Positions 1 through 8,236 of a DNA stretch of 64,000 nt are shown piece after piece. The stretch's first letter is position 1. Every line of letters begins with the position of its first letter. The DNA is taken from contig NZ_SJSY01000072.1 of the NCBI RefSeq assembly GCF_004352915.1, forward strand, positions 62,001 to 126,000, given 5' to 3'. The position numbers and the translations under genes were made by a program. The notes under the pieces are model-generated. The model saw nothing but the letters and a program-made list of their open reading frames with translations, had not been told where the DNA came from and did no database searches. The stretch comes from Flavobacterium zhairuonense. Lineage in GTDB: Bacteria > Bacteroidota > Bacteroidia > Flavobacteriales > Flavobacteriaceae.

Positions 1-558
1 TGTCAAGCAAATAATTTGACAAAAATTGATATTCTTGGGCACTCGATGGGAGGAAAAGTGGCAATGCTTTTTGCAACTACTCATTCTGAAATTGTCGATA
101 AATTAATCGTGGCAGATATTGGTCCGAGATTTTACAAACAGCATCATCAAGATATTTTGGCTGGATTAAATGCAGTTGATTTTTCTGTTAAGCCAAGCCG
201 AAATGACGTTGAAGCAATCGTTGCGCAATATGTGCCAGATTTTGGTACGCGCCAATTTTTGCTTAAAAACTTATATTGGAAAGAACCAGGACAATTGGCT
301 TTTAGATTTAATCTAGAAGTTTTTAATAATAATCTGGATGCAATTGGAAAACCTTTAGCTGAAGGTTTGGTTTTTGATAAGCCAACATTGTTTATAAGAG
401 GAGGAGATTCAGGCTATATTCAAGATGAAGATGTTGATGCGATAAAAGAGCATTTTCCGAATTTAAAACTGGAAACAATTCCAAATGCAGGACATTGGCT
501 CCATGCTGAAAATCCGCAACTGTTTTTTGAGTTGACAGCAGGGTTTTTGAAAGAGTAG
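1..558 (+). CDS. Alpha/beta-fold hydrolase, 5' end outside window
   Basis: The reading frame is open from the first base of the window, so the N-terminus is missing. The visible part has the nucleophile elbow G-H-S-M-G-G near its start, an acid candidate in IRGGDSGY and a histidine in NAGHWLHAENP, which together form the Ser-Asp-His triad of alpha/beta hydrolases. The arrangement resembles the YbfF-type esterases, but the substrate cannot be told from sequence. It is followed after 55 bases by a small membrane protein on the same strand. A start at the TTG at 16 would remove the strand before the elbow, so I treat the gene as truncated by the window edge. Confidence 0.85.
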   Translation, partial: CQANNLTKIDILGHSMGGKVAMLFATTHSEIVDKLIVADIGPRFYKQHHQDILAGLNAVDFSVKPSRNDVEAIVAQYVPDFGTRQFLLKNLYWKEPGQLAFRFNLEVFNNNLDAIGKPLAEGLVFDKPTLFIRGGDSGYIQDEDVDAIKEHFPNLKLETIPNAGHWLHAENPQLFFELTAGFLKE

Positions 559-613
559 TTTTCTTTTGATGAAAATTTTATTACTTTTAAATGAATTTTA
601 AACCTGAAAAACT

Positions 614-958
614 ATGAAATTATTACTTAGACTTCTTGTTACTGCAGCTTTGGTTTTGTTATTATCGAACCTTTTGACGGGTGTTGTAGTCACTAGTTTT
701 GGAACCGCTGTAATTGTTGCAGTAGTTTTGGGCTTGTTGAATATTTTTATAAAACCTATTTTGGTGATTTTGACTTTGCCGGTAACAGTGGTGACACTTG
801 GTTTGTTTTTATTGGTCATAAATGCAGTAATGATTTTATTATGTACTAAAATTGTTGGCGGTTTCGCAGTCGATTCATTCTGGACCGCATTAATTTTTAG
901 TGTTATTTTGTCTGTTCTGCAATCGATCACTTATAAAATACTGGGAGACGATAAATAA
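614..958 (+). CDS. Small four-helix membrane protein, phage-holin 4_2 (PF04020) type
   Basis: The 114-residue product is almost entirely hydrophobic, with about four predicted membrane helices (roughly residues 4-24, 28-50, 55-80 and 88-108). The pattern NIFIKPILVILTLPVTVVTLG is typical of the family named 'phage holin family 4, superfamily II' (PF04020, YvlD-like). Despite the name, members are usual chromosomal membrane proteins, and nothing here suggests a prophage. Its job is unknown. A long inverted repeat at 1011-1045 lies downstream and could end this transcript. Confidence 0.8.
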   Translation: MKLLLRLLVTAALVLLLSNLLTGVVVTSFGTAVIVAVVLGLLNIFIKPILVILTLPVTVVTLGLFLLVINAVMILLCTKIVGGFAVDSFWTALIFSVILSVLQSITYKILGDDK

Positions 959-1006
959 AACAAATTGAGCAGATTAAAACTGCTTCAAATACAATAGATT
1001 AAAAAC

Positions 1007-1045
1007 TTGGTTGGGTTGCAAAAATTTTATAATTTTGCAACCCAA
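1007..1045 (+). promoter_or_regulatory. tig promoter overlapping a 13-bp-arm inverted repeat
   Basis: A Bacteroidota-type promoter is visible: TTG at 1007-1009, 20 bases, then TAATTTTG at 1030-1037. It is overlaid by a perfect inverted repeat with arms TTGGGTTGCAAAA (1011-1023) and TTTTGCAACCCAA (1033-1045), nine bases apart. The right arm contains most of the TAnnTTTG box and is followed by a T-rich stretch. The repeat could therefore be a terminator for the upstream gene, an operator for tig, or both. Seen: the repeat and boxes. Inferred: the function. Confidence 0.6.
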
Positions 1046-1071
1046 TTTTATTACGTAAATTAAAGAAGAAG

Positions 1072-2394
1072 ATGGATATTAAAAGAGTAGCAATAGACGC
1101 TGTAAACGAGACGATTGTTATGAACGTTGTTCATATGGATTATAAAGGTCAAGTAGCAAAAAGAATTAACGAAAAAATGCCTTTAGCGCAAGTAAAAGGA
1201 TTTAGAAAAGGTGCAGTGCCTAAAGATCTTGTTGAAAAGCAATATGGAAAAGCAATTAAACAAGAAGAGATTAAAAAAGTAGTTGATTTGGCTTTAGAGC
1301 GTTATATTCAATCTGAAAGATTAAATCTTTTAGGAACTCCTCTTGCTAAAGTAAACGAAAACTTTAACTGGGATGCTGAAGAATTGACTTTTGAATACGA
1401 AATTGGTTTAGTGCCAAACTTCGAAATTGATTTAGAAGCTAAAAATAATATCGTAAAATATATCGTTACTGCTGACGACAAATTAATCGACGGACAAGTA
1501 GAGCGTATCCAAAAACAATTTGGAAAAGCAATTCCACAAGAAGTATCTGATGCAAAATCTGACTTGACTGGAACTTTCTCAAGCGAAGCAAACGGAATCA
1601 ATAATACAACTACAATTGCTGTTGATGCATTCAGCAAAAAAGCTCAAAAACAATTCACAGGTAAAAAAGTTGGAGATGTTGTTACAGTAAGCACAAAAGG
1701 TTTATTTGAAGATGACCACCAATTAATGGATTACTTAAAAGTAGGTCACGAAGGTGTTCACGGTTTAGATGTTGAAGTAAATTTCACTATTGAAGCAATC
1801 AACGGTTCTGAGCCAGCTGAATTAAACCAAGAATTATTTGACAGGCTTTTTGGTGAAGGTAAAGTTGCTTCTTTAGAAGATTTAAAAGCTAAAATTAAAG
1901 AAGATGCTGAATCTCAATTCGCACAGCAAGCTGACCAAAAATTATTATTAGATGTTCAGGATTTCTTGATCGAGAACACTAAATTTGATTTGCCAGCTGA
2001 ATTCTTGAAAAAATGGTTGCAAACTGTTGGAGAGAAAAAACTTTCTGCTGAAGAAGCTGAAGTAGAATACGCAAGATCTGAAAAAGGTTTACGTTTCCAA
2101 TTAATCGAAGGAAAAGCTTTAGCTCAAAGCAATATCCAAATTACATTTGAAGACTTAAAAGCTTTTACATCAAATGCTATCAGACAACAAATGGCTCAAT
2201 TTGGTCAAACAAACCCAACTGACGAAGAAGTAGAAGGAATCGTGGCTAGAGTTTTATCTAACCAAGACGAAGTGAAAAGACTTTCTGAGCAAGTTGTAGC
2301 AGCTAAAATGTTAGATATCTTCAAAGAAAAAGCAAACCCTACAACTAAAGAGGTTACTTACGAAGAATTTATTGCAGCTTCTTACGGAGAATAA
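1072..2394 (+). CDS. tig: Trigger factor
   Basis: This is the ribosome-associated folding chaperone, and 440 residues is a normal length. The N-terminal ribosome-binding domain carries the signature loop GFRKGAVP around residues 43-50 (family consensus GFRxGxxP). A weak FKBP-like central region follows (about 150-250), then a long helical C-terminal domain rich in Glu and Lys. In many bacteria tig sits directly before clpP and clpX. Here the order is kept, but a hypothetical membrane protein and a repeat lie between tig and clpP. The start is supported by the promoter just upstream and by the conserved opening of the family. A strong terminator follows. Confidence 0.95.
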   Translation: MDIKRVAIDAVNETIVMNVVHMDYKGQVAKRINEKMPLAQVKGFRKGAVPKDLVEKQYGKAIKQEEIKKVVDLALERYIQSERLNLLGTPLAKVNENFNWDAEELTFEYEIGLVPNFEIDLEAKNNIVKYIVTADDKLIDGQVERIQKQFGKAIPQEVSDAKSDLTGTFSSEANGINNTTTIAVDAFSKKAQKQFTGKKVGDVVTVSTKGLFEDDHQLMDYLKVGHEGVHGLDVEVNFTIEAINGSEPAELNQELFDRLFGEGKVASLEDLKAKIKEDAESQFAQQADQKLLLDVQDFLIENTKFDLPAEFLKKWLQTVGEKKLSAEEAEVEYARSEKGLRFQLIEGKALAQSNIQITFEDLKAFTSNAIRQQMAQFGQTNPTDEEVEGIVARVLSNQDEVKRLSEQVVAAKMLDIFKEKANPTTKEVTYEEFIAASYGE

Positions 2395-2417
2395 TTTCTA
2401 AGAAAACAATTATATTG

Positions 2418-2454
2418 GAGCGTCAGGATTTTTTTCCTGACGCTCTTTTGTTTT
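2418..2454 (+). terminator. Terminator after tig
   Basis: An 11-bp perfect stem, GAGCGTCAGGA paired with TCCTGACGCTC, closes a six-T loop and is followed by TTTTGTTTT. It lies 23 bases after the tig stop codon, which separates tig from the downstream gene and from clpP. Confidence 0.9.
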
Positions 2455-2480
2455 AATTTATTTTTGATTACTTTTCAGGA

Positions 2481-2625
2481 GCTAATCCAGCTATCCGTTA
2501 CAAGTTTTTTCATTGCTGTCTTTTTTTGTAAGGCATAAAAAGAGCTTCCGTTGGTCGCTTTTTTCTACCAACAAAAAATAGTTGCCATTTCAAAAAGCTT
2601 TTCACTACTATCTGGGCTAATTTTA
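2481..2625. repeat. Dispersed hairpin repeat, family A (long variant)
   Basis: The outer parts CTATCCGTTACAAG (2491-2504) and CACTACTATCTGGGCTAA (2603-2620) match the ends of other family A copies near 11.7, 43.2, 51.9 and 55.7 kb. The interior has its own stem, GTTGGT pairing with ACCAAC (2550-2571), and about 30 extra bases compared with the compact copies. No protein-coding signal is seen. Confidence 0.6.
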
Positions 2626-2651
2626 GACAATTATTATTTTACTACGATTGT

Positions 2652-3221
2652 ATGAAAAAATGGATTTTTTTCTTAAGAAAGATAAAATTGATTGAGAGTT
2701 TTAGTGTTGAGATTCCATTGTCGCTTAATGATTTAGTAAAAAAAATAGATATTCTCTTATATGAAGATAGATCTGGTTTTTTTTCGGGTACTTATTCGAG
2801 TAAAACCCAATTTATTGGCAAGGTAAATAAGAAAGGGTTTGAAATTAGAAATAATTTGATGCAGATGACTAAAGGTAAAACTGTAGTGATAGCTTATGGC
2901 TCTTTTACTGATTTAAATGAAAAAACGGAAGTAAATATTGAGATTAAAGGTTTTGATAAGTTCATGCATTTATTTTACGGTATGCAGTTATTATTCTATT
3001 CAATATTAATTTTATATTTAATATTTCACACTGACAGAATAATAAATCAACTTCATTCGTTGCCATTACATTCATCATTTTGGGGTATAGTAACAAATGT
3101 CATTATTCTAGGTTGTTTGTTTTTTGGGATGACAATTTATCCTTATTTTAAAATGAGAAAATCTATGGAAGAAATAGAAGATGATTTGAGAAGAGAGTTA
3201 TGTCAAATAAGTAAAGAATAA
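2652..3221 (+). CDS. Hypothetical membrane protein
   Basis: I do not recognise this 189-residue protein. The first 100 residues look soluble and are rich in Lys, Phe and Ser, with features of a small beta-rich domain. Two hydrophobic helices follow (about residues 107-125 and 142-162), and then a short charged cytoplasmic tail. Start choice is the first ATG after a repeat, with no other candidate upstream. It sits between tig and clpP, an unusual place for an extra gene, but has its own spacing on both sides and no operon link. Codon use is AT-rich and otherwise like its neighbours. Confidence 0.7.
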   Translation: MKKWIFFLRKIKLIESFSVEIPLSLNDLVKKIDILLYEDRSGFFSGTYSSKTQFIGKVNKKGFEIRNNLMQMTKGKTVVIAYGSFTDLNEKTEVNIEIKGFDKFMHLFYGMQLLFYSILILYLIFHTDRIINQLHSLPLHSSFWGIVTNVIILGCLFFGMTIYPYFKMRKSMEEIEDDLRRELCQISKE

Positions 3222-3315
3222 AATAAAGAGACAGTTTGTCACATGAAATAAAAAGGTATGACCTTTGATGAAATGAAAATATACGTTAAATAAAGTAAAC
3301 TTAGAACAGATACAT

Positions 3316-3990
3316 ATGAACTACGGTAAAGAATTCAAAAAATTTGCTACAAAGCACCAAGGAGTAAACGCTATGTACTATGACAAAATCATAGCAGCGA
3401 TGAACCCAACGAACATGACTCCATATATTATCGAAGAGCGCCAGTTGAACGTTTCTCAATTAGACGTTTTTTCAAGATTAATGATGGACAGGATTATCTT
3501 TTTAGGAACAGGTATCGACGACCAAATCGCGAATATCGTTCAGGCACAATTATTATTCTTAGAAAGTGCTGATGCTTCAAAAGATATTCAAATTTACTTA
3601 AACTCTCCAGGAGGAAGTGTTTATGCAGGTCTAGGAATTTATGATACAATGCAGTACATCAAACCAGATGTTGCTACAATTTGTACAGGAATGGCAGCTT
3701 CTATGGGAGCAGTTTTATTATGTGCGGGAGCAGAGGGAAAACGTTCTGCATTGCCACACTCAAGAGTAATGATTCACCAGCCATCTGGAGGAGCACAGGG
3801 TGTTGCTACAGATATGGAAATCAATTTACGTGAAATGTTGAAATTGAAAGATGAATTATACAACATTATTTCGCACCATTCTGGACAAACTTTTGACAAA
3901 GTGCACAAAGATAGTGAGCGTGATTACTGGATGAAAGCTGATGAAGCAAAAGAATACGGAATGATCGACGAAGTATTAAGAAGAGGATAA
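3316..3990 (+). CDS. clpP: ATP-dependent Clp protease proteolytic subunit
   Basis: ClpP forms the double-ring serine protease chamber that degrades proteins fed by ClpX. The catalytic triad is visible: Ser129 in GMAASMGA, His154 in VMIHQP and Asp203 in DSERDYW. The NSPGGSV oxyanion-hole motif is at about 96-102. At 224 residues it carries an N-terminal extension of about 30 residues relative to Escherichia coli mature ClpP, which may be a propeptide. An internal ATG at residue 20 is an alternative start. clpX follows after 167 bases containing an inverted repeat, so the two may be separate transcripts. Confidence 0.95.
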   Translation: MNYGKEFKKFATKHQGVNAMYYDKIIAAMNPTNMTPYIIEERQLNVSQLDVFSRLMMDRIIFLGTGIDDQIANIVQAQLLFLESADASKDIQIYLNSPGGSVYAGLGIYDTMQYIKPDVATICTGMAASMGAVLLCAGAEGKRSALPHSRVMIHQPSGGAQGVATDMEINLREMLKLKDELYNIISHHSGQTFDKVHKDSERDYWMKADEAKEYGMIDEVLRRG

Positions 3991-3998
3991 ATTTTTAA

Positions 3999-4141
3999 AA
4001 GATTCTAAGTTGCTGAGATGCTAAGATTCTAGGTTTTCTCTTTAACTTGTAAATCTAAAAATAATATTAAGCTGCAAAGAATTAAGTTTTTAAGTTTTAA
4101 TTAAAATAAAAAGCTTAGAAACTTAGTATCTTTGCAGCTTA
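3999..4141. repeat. Phrase-type repeat with inverted repeat between clpP and clpX
   Basis: The clpP-clpX gap opens with degenerate phrases built on GATTCTAAG / GATGCTAAG (3999-4035), which recur near 11.66 and 43.08 kb. It then holds a 13-bp perfect inverted repeat, TAAGCTGCAAAGA (4068-4080) against TCTTTGCAGCTTA (4129-4141). The right arm also makes a TATCTTTG box (4127-4134) that could serve as a -7 element for clpX, although no TTG is found at the right distance. Confidence 0.6.
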
Positions 4142-4157
4142 GTAACTTAAATAAAGA

Positions 4158-5390
4158 ATGGCAAAAGTAGTTTTAGAATGTTCGTTTTGTGGAAGAAAAA
4201 AGCCAGAAACTAATTTATTAATTGCCGGGATTAATGCACATATCTGCGATAAGTGCATTGAGCAGGCGCACGGAATCGTATTAGAAGAATTAAAATCCAG
4301 CGGAAATGCTAAACTGGTTGGGGACTTAATTTTAAAGAAACCAAAAGAAATCAGAGCTTTCTTGGATCAATATGTTATTGGTCAGGATCAGACTAAAAAA
4401 GTAATGTCGGTTGCGGTTTACAATCACTACAAACGTTTAATGCAACAGCAATTAGACGACGAAGTTGAGATTGAAAAAAGCAACATTATAATGGTAGGAC
4501 AAACCGGAACAGGAAAAACATTAGTTGCAAAAACGATTGCAAAAATGTTAGACGTTCCTTTGGCAATTGTTGATGCAACGGTATTGACAGAAGCTGGTTA
4601 TGTTGGAGAAGATGTTGAAAGTATTTTAACGCGTCTTTTGCAAGCTGCAGATTATGATGTAAACAAAGCAGAAAGAGGAATCGTATTTATTGATGAAATT
4701 GATAAAATTGCTCGTAAAAGCGACAATCCGTCAATAACTCGTGACGTTTCTGGAGAAGGTGTTCAACAAGCGTTGCTAAAATTATTAGAAGGAACGATTG
4801 TAAATGTACCGCCAAAAGGAGGACGTAAGCATCCAGACCAGAAATTTGTTGAGGTTAATACTCAAAACATCTTGTTTATTGCAGGTGGAGCTTTTGATGG
4901 AGTAGAACGTATTATTTCAAAGCGTTTGAATCGTCAAGCAGTTGGTTATTCGACTTCTAAAAATGCAGATAATATCGACAAAGACAATTTATTGCAATAT
5001 ATTATTCCGAAAGACATTAAAGATTTTGGATTGATTCCAGAGATCATTGGTCGTCTTCCGGTCCTAACGCACATGGATCCTTTAGATAGAGAAACATTGC
5101 GCGCAATTTTGACACAACCTAAAAATGCATTGGTAAAACAATATCAAAAATTATTTTTAATGGATGATGTTGAATTCAGCATTACAGATGAAGCTTTGGA
5201 TTTTATTGTTGATAAAGCTTTAGAATACAAATTAGGAGCTCGTGGATTGCGTTCGTTATGTGAAGCAATTTTGACAGATGCAATGTACGAACTGCCAAGT
5301 TCGGATGATACAACTCTGACAATCGACAAAGAATATGCAGAACATACTTTGAGTAAAAATTTATTGAAGCGTATGGAAATTGCTTCGTAA
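4158..5390 (+). CDS. clpX: ATP-dependent Clp protease ATP-binding subunit ClpX
   Basis: ClpX is the AAA+ unfoldase that selects substrates and passes them into ClpP. The N-terminal zinc-binding domain has four cysteines (C8, C11, C30, C33). The Walker A motif GQTGTGKT is at 114-121, Walker B IVFIDE at about 175-180, and the GYVG pore loop at 148-151. Length (410) is typical. The loop that docks into ClpP reads A-V-G-Y here, where E. coli has I-G-F, a conservative change. A strong terminator follows the gene. Confidence 0.97.
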   Translation: MAKVVLECSFCGRKKPETNLLIAGINAHICDKCIEQAHGIVLEELKSSGNAKLVGDLILKKPKEIRAFLDQYVIGQDQTKKVMSVAVYNHYKRLMQQQLDDEVEIEKSNIIMVGQTGTGKTLVAKTIAKMLDVPLAIVDATVLTEAGYVGEDVESILTRLLQAADYDVNKAERGIVFIDEIDKIARKSDNPSITRDVSGEGVQQALLKLLEGTIVNVPPKGGRKHPDQKFVEVNTQNILFIAGGAFDGVERIISKRLNRQAVGYSTSKNADNIDKDNLLQYIIPKDIKDFGLIPEIIGRLPVLTHMDPLDRETLRAILTQPKNALVKQYQKLFLMDDVEFSITDEALDFIVDKALEYKLGARGLRSLCEAILTDAMYELPSSDDTTLTIDKEYAEHTLSKNLLKRMEIAS

Positions 5391-5410
5391 TTATTAAAAA
5401 TATATTTTCT

Positions 5411-5446
5411 AAAACCTGTTCATTTATTTGAACAGGTTTTTTTTAT
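5411..5446 (+). terminator. Terminator after clpX
   Basis: A 12-bp perfect stem (AAAACCTGTTCA with TGAACAGGTTTT) is followed by a T run, 20 bases after the clpX stop. Confidence 0.9.
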
Positions 5447-5493
5447 ACTTTTTCAGAAAGATTTCCGTTTCAGATTTTATGTAAATTGCAGAT

Positions 5494-6147
5494 ATGAAAA
5501 ATATGATTTTTGTAATTGGTTTGGCTGTGATTTTATCTTGTAATCAAAAAGATAATAAAGAAATAATTGTTTCTAAAAATGAAAGCAAAACTGAAATAAT
5601 GGAAAAATCGACACCCCGAATCGAGATTAATTACAGTAAGTTTTATAAAGAGGCAAAAGAGTACACAATTAAAAACAATTTAAATAAAGATAAATTCATT
5701 TTGATTGATTTGGGATTGCACTCTGGTTTAAAACGATTCTTTATTTATGATTTTAAAAAGAATACAATTGTAAAATCTTGTATGGTTAGTCATGGTTGTG
5801 GTGATAATCAATGGGGAAGGACTTCTTCTAAAGAAAAAGTGCAAATTAGTAATGAATTTGATTCGCATTGTTCTTCACTTGGAAAATATGTGATTTTAGA
5901 TCGCGGTATAAGTGAATGGGGGATAAAAGTCAATTATATTTTGCAGGGAAAAGACAAGACCAATTCAAATGCGAGAAATCGTGCAATAGTTTTGCATTCC
6001 TGGGAGGCAGTTTCTGAAAATGAAGTTTATCCAGAAGGAACTCCAGAAGGCTGGGGTTGTCCGGCAGTTTCAAATGAAAGCATGAAAGAAATCGATGAAC
6101 TTTTGAAAACGAATAAAAAAGTTTTAATGTGGGTTATAAAATCCTAA
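5494..6147 (+). CDS. L,D-transpeptidase-like (YkuD_2) lipoprotein
   Basis: The 217-residue protein begins with a lipoprotein signal ending in VILSC, with Cys16 as the predicted lipidated residue. The C-terminal half has the catalytic arrangement of the murein L,D-transpeptidase YkuD_2 family (PF13645): ALHS-like VLHSWE followed by GWGCPAVSN, where the cysteine is the expected nucleophile. The likely location is the periplasmic side of a membrane, acting on peptidoglycan. The role (cross-linking or anchoring of proteins) cannot be decided. It stands alone between the clpX terminator and a family A repeat. Confidence 0.85.
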   Translation: MKNMIFVIGLAVILSCNQKDNKEIIVSKNESKTEIMEKSTPRIEINYSKFYKEAKEYTIKNNLNKDKFILIDLGLHSGLKRFFIYDFKKNTIVKSCMVSHGCGDNQWGRTSSKEKVQISNEFDSHCSSLGKYVILDRGISEWGIKVNYILQGKDKTNSNARNRAIVLHSWEAVSENEVYPEGTPEGWGCPAVSNESMKEIDELLKTNKKVLMWVIKS

Positions 6148-6178
6148 TTTTTGATGTTTTGAAAACAAAAACTTCTCA

Positions 6179-6254
6179 TTTAGCCCTGATCGAAACGGCA
6201 TCCTTTTGTGGTGGGGTTCACCACAAAAGATATAGTGGAGAGCAGGACAGGACT
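6179..6254. repeat. Dispersed hairpin repeat, family A
   Basis: A compact copy with a 10-bp stem, TTTTGTGGTG (6204-6213) against CACCACAAAA (6219-6228), enclosing GGGTT. Flanks GGCATCC and GATATAGTGGAGAGC match the outer parts of the copy at 55.7 kb. It fills the gap between two convergent genes. Confidence 0.75.
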
Positions 6255-6286
6255 TCTTTTGAAACTGATATTTCTGCTCCTAAAAA

Positions 6287-7252
6287 TTACTGAACCCTAA
6301 ACTTCTCACGATATTCAATAGGTTTCATTCCAACCATTTTATAAAATACTTTTCTGAATGCTTTTGGGTCGTTATATCCTGTTTTTTCGATTATTTCTGA
6401 AATTGAAAGCTGTGTTTGTTCCAAGTATTTTTTAGAGCTTTCAACTCTGATGTTTTGTAGATATTCAATTGGCGGAATTCCCGTTACTTGCTTAAATCGG
6501 CGCGTCATGTTGCGGGCGCTTGTTGGAATATCTTTTGTGATTTCTTCCAGTTTTTCAATGGTATGATATTGACTTTCGATTTTTTGCTGCAACTGCGCTA
6601 CCAAAGCATCATTGTGTAAGTGATTTGGTCTGAAAGTACTGAAATAACTTTGTTTGTATCGATTCAAATCGATTGAAAAGATTTTGGCAATTTGAACCGC
6701 AATTTCGTTGCCACAGTATTTTTGAACCAAAAGTATAAGCAAATGAAATGATGAGGTAGAGCCACCGCTTGTATAAAGACTTCCATCAGCAGTCAATGTT
6801 TCGTCTGGTTTTAGTTTCACTAACGGAAAAGCTTTTGTAAAAGCACTGCACGCGTCAACATGCGTGGTTGCAAGTTTTTCGTTTAATAATCCAGAAGCAG
6901 CGAACAAAAAAGCGCCAGTACAAAAACTAGCTAGTTCAGCTCCAGATTGATGTTGTTTTTTCAACCACGGAATAAAATTTCGGTTTTTTGCAATCATACC
7001 ACTCATATCATCAGTAGTGAAAGCGGGAATTAGAATAAGTTCCAAATCGATGTTTGAAGTCTCAATGGCCTGAACATCATATCCAAATAAATTTTTTTGC
7101 GTAATTTGTTCAGCCGATTGAAATAGCATAATATCAAAAGGTTTTTCAGCATCTTTGCTTAGTTTATTGGCCGTTTCAAAAACTTCTAAAATCGCAGCTA
7201 TACTCAATAATTTATAGTCGTGCGGTACGATCAAACCTGTTTTCTTGCTCAT
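6287..7252 (-). CDS. GlxA-type transcriptional regulator (DJ-1/PfpI + AraC HTH)
   Basis: Residues 1-200 form a DJ-1/PfpI-like domain with the nucleophile-elbow cysteine in ASFCTGAF (Cys111). In regulators of this kind the domain is thought to sense rather than hydrolyse. Residues about 220-321 are an AraC double helix-turn-helix, ending in GYNDPKAFRKVFYKMVG and PIEYR. It is divergently transcribed from the VOC/SRPBCC run that starts at 7394, so it is a natural candidate regulator of that run. That link is inference from position. A TACTTTTG box (reverse strand, 7286-7293) lies 34 bases upstream of the start. Confidence 0.9.
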   Translation of the reverse strand: MSKKTGLIVPHDYKLLSIAAILEVFETANKLSKDAEKPFDIMLFQSAEQITQKNLFGYDVQAIETSNIDLELILIPAFTTDDMSGMIAKNRNFIPWLKKQHQSGAELASFCTGAFLFAASGLLNEKLATTHVDACSAFTKAFPLVKLKPDETLTADGSLYTSGGSTSSFHLLILLVQKYCGNEIAVQIAKIFSIDLNRYKQSYFSTFRPNHLHNDALVAQLQQKIESQYHTIEKLEEITKDIPTSARNMTRRFKQVTGIPPIEYLQNIRVESSKKYLEQTQLSISEIIEKTGYNDPKAFRKVFYKMVGMKPIEYREKFRVQ

Positions 7253-7285
7253 GACTTTTTCTTTTTTGGAATATTCTAATTCTTA

Positions 7286-7366
7286 CAAAAGTAAACAAAT
7301 TGTCTTAAATGACCCTAAAGTTGACTTTTATTGTCGTTTTAAACTAATCTTAAAATTTTACATTTG
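7286..7366. promoter_or_regulatory. Divergent promoter boxes between the GlxA-like gene and the VOC run
   Basis: Two TAnnTTTG boxes face away from each other: TACTTTTG on the minus strand at 7286-7293 and TACATTTG on the plus strand at 7359-7366. Neither has TTG at the usual 19-20 base distance, which would fit activator-dependent promoters. The sequence between is the likely binding region for the adjacent regulator. Confidence 0.45.
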
Positions 7367-7393
7367 CTTTGATTAATTTGTAATTTTATAAAG

Positions 7394-7801
7394 ATGAAAA
7401 CAAAGATATTCTTAAATCTTCCGGTAAAAGATTTAAATCGTTCAATTGCTTTTTTTACTAAAATGGGTTTTTCATTTAATCCAAAGTTTACAGATGATAA
7501 AGCAACATGCATGATAATTGGTGAAGATATAAATGTGATGCTTTTGGTTGAAGCGTTTTACAAAACGTTTACCCACAAGCAAATTTGTGACGCCGCAACA
7601 GCTAGCGAAGTTTTAATTTCTATTTCGGTAGAAAGCCGAGAGCAGGTTGATGAATTGGTAAAGAAAGCAGTTGATGCAGGCGGAACGGATTACATAGAAG
7701 CAAAAGATTATGGCTGGATGTACCAAAGAGCTTTTCTTGATTTAGATGGCCATCATTGGGAGCTGTTCTTTATGGATGAAAGTCAGATTCCAAGTAATTA
7801 A
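7394..7801 (+). CDS. VOC-family (glyoxalase-like) protein 1
   Basis: A 135-residue single-module vicinal oxygen chelate protein. It opens with MKTKIFLNLPVKDLNRSIAF and has the family features of paired beta-alpha-beta-beta-beta units, GFSFNP, and a C-terminal DLDGHHWELFFMD in which His and Glu are potential metal ligands. Its closest relative in the window is the protein at 8769-9176, which has the same length and the same WMYQ/WMYG...DLDGH ending. Substrate is unknown; members include glyoxalases and antibiotic-binding proteins. The next gene starts one base after its stop, so they are co-transcribed. Confidence 0.88.
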   Translation: MKTKIFLNLPVKDLNRSIAFFTKMGFSFNPKFTDDKATCMIIGEDINVMLLVEAFYKTFTHKQICDAATASEVLISISVESREQVDELVKKAVDAGGTDYIEAKDYGWMYQRAFLDLDGHHWELFFMDESQIPSN

Positions 7802-7802
7802 A

Positions 7803-8207
7803 ATGATTTCGGTAGAAGTTACAGTTAGGGTGCCAATAGAAAAAGTTTGGGATTTTTGGATTACGCCAAAGCATATCCAAAACTGGAATACAGCTTTTGA
7901 CAATTGGTACACGCCTCATGCTGAAAATGATTTGAAGGAAGAAGGAAAGTTTAAGTACGAAATGACATCAAAGGATAATACTGGAAGTTTTGATTTTGAA
8001 GGAATATACACTAAAATTGAAAAATTCCGTTTAATAGAATACCAACTTTCAGATCACAGAATCGGGAGTGTTTATTTTGAGGATTTTGGTGATCAGGTGA
8101 AAATCATTGAAAAGTTTGAACCAAATAAAAACGATCCTGAAAGTATGCAAGAAAAGTGGTGTCAGGATGTACTTGATAACTTTAAAAATTATACAGAAAA
8201 CAGTTAA
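7803..8207 (+). CDS. SRPBCC (AHSA1-like) protein 1
   Basis: A 134-residue START/AHSA1-type ligand-binding fold. The frame is open further upstream, but the ATG at 7803, just after the previous stop, gives MISVEVTVRVPIEKVWDFW. This matches the neighbouring paralogue at 8237 in length and register, so I use it. Conserved marks are the opening PIEKVWDFWITPKHI, the middle GSFDFEGIYTKI and the ending KNDPESMQEKWCQDVLDNFK. These proteins bind small hydrophobic ligands or assist folding; no catalytic residues can be named. It is a tandem duplicate of the next gene. Confidence 0.85.
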   Translation: MISVEVTVRVPIEKVWDFWITPKHIQNWNTAFDNWYTPHAENDLKEEGKFKYEMTSKDNTGSFDFEGIYTKIEKFRLIEYQLSDHRIGSVYFEDFGDQVKIIEKFEPNKNDPESMQEKWCQDVLDNFKNYTENS

Positions 8208-8236
8208 AAAGATTTTTAAAACTAAATTTAGAAATA

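Noticed and set aside
598..930. A 110-codon frame opposite the small membrane protein
   Set aside because: The complementary frame encodes a recognisable four-helix membrane protein.
614..958. Prophage, suggested by the family name 'phage holin'
   Set aside because: No other phage gene, integrase or attachment site is nearby; the family is widespread in chromosomes.
4127..4134. Firm promoter call for clpX at TATCTTTG
   Set aside because: There is no TTG at the right distance, and the box is part of an inverted repeat arm; kept only as a remark.
7746..8207. Longer start for the first SRPBCC protein at 7746
   Set aside because: It would overlap the VOC gene by 56 bases; the ATG at 7803 matches the paralogue in length and opening.
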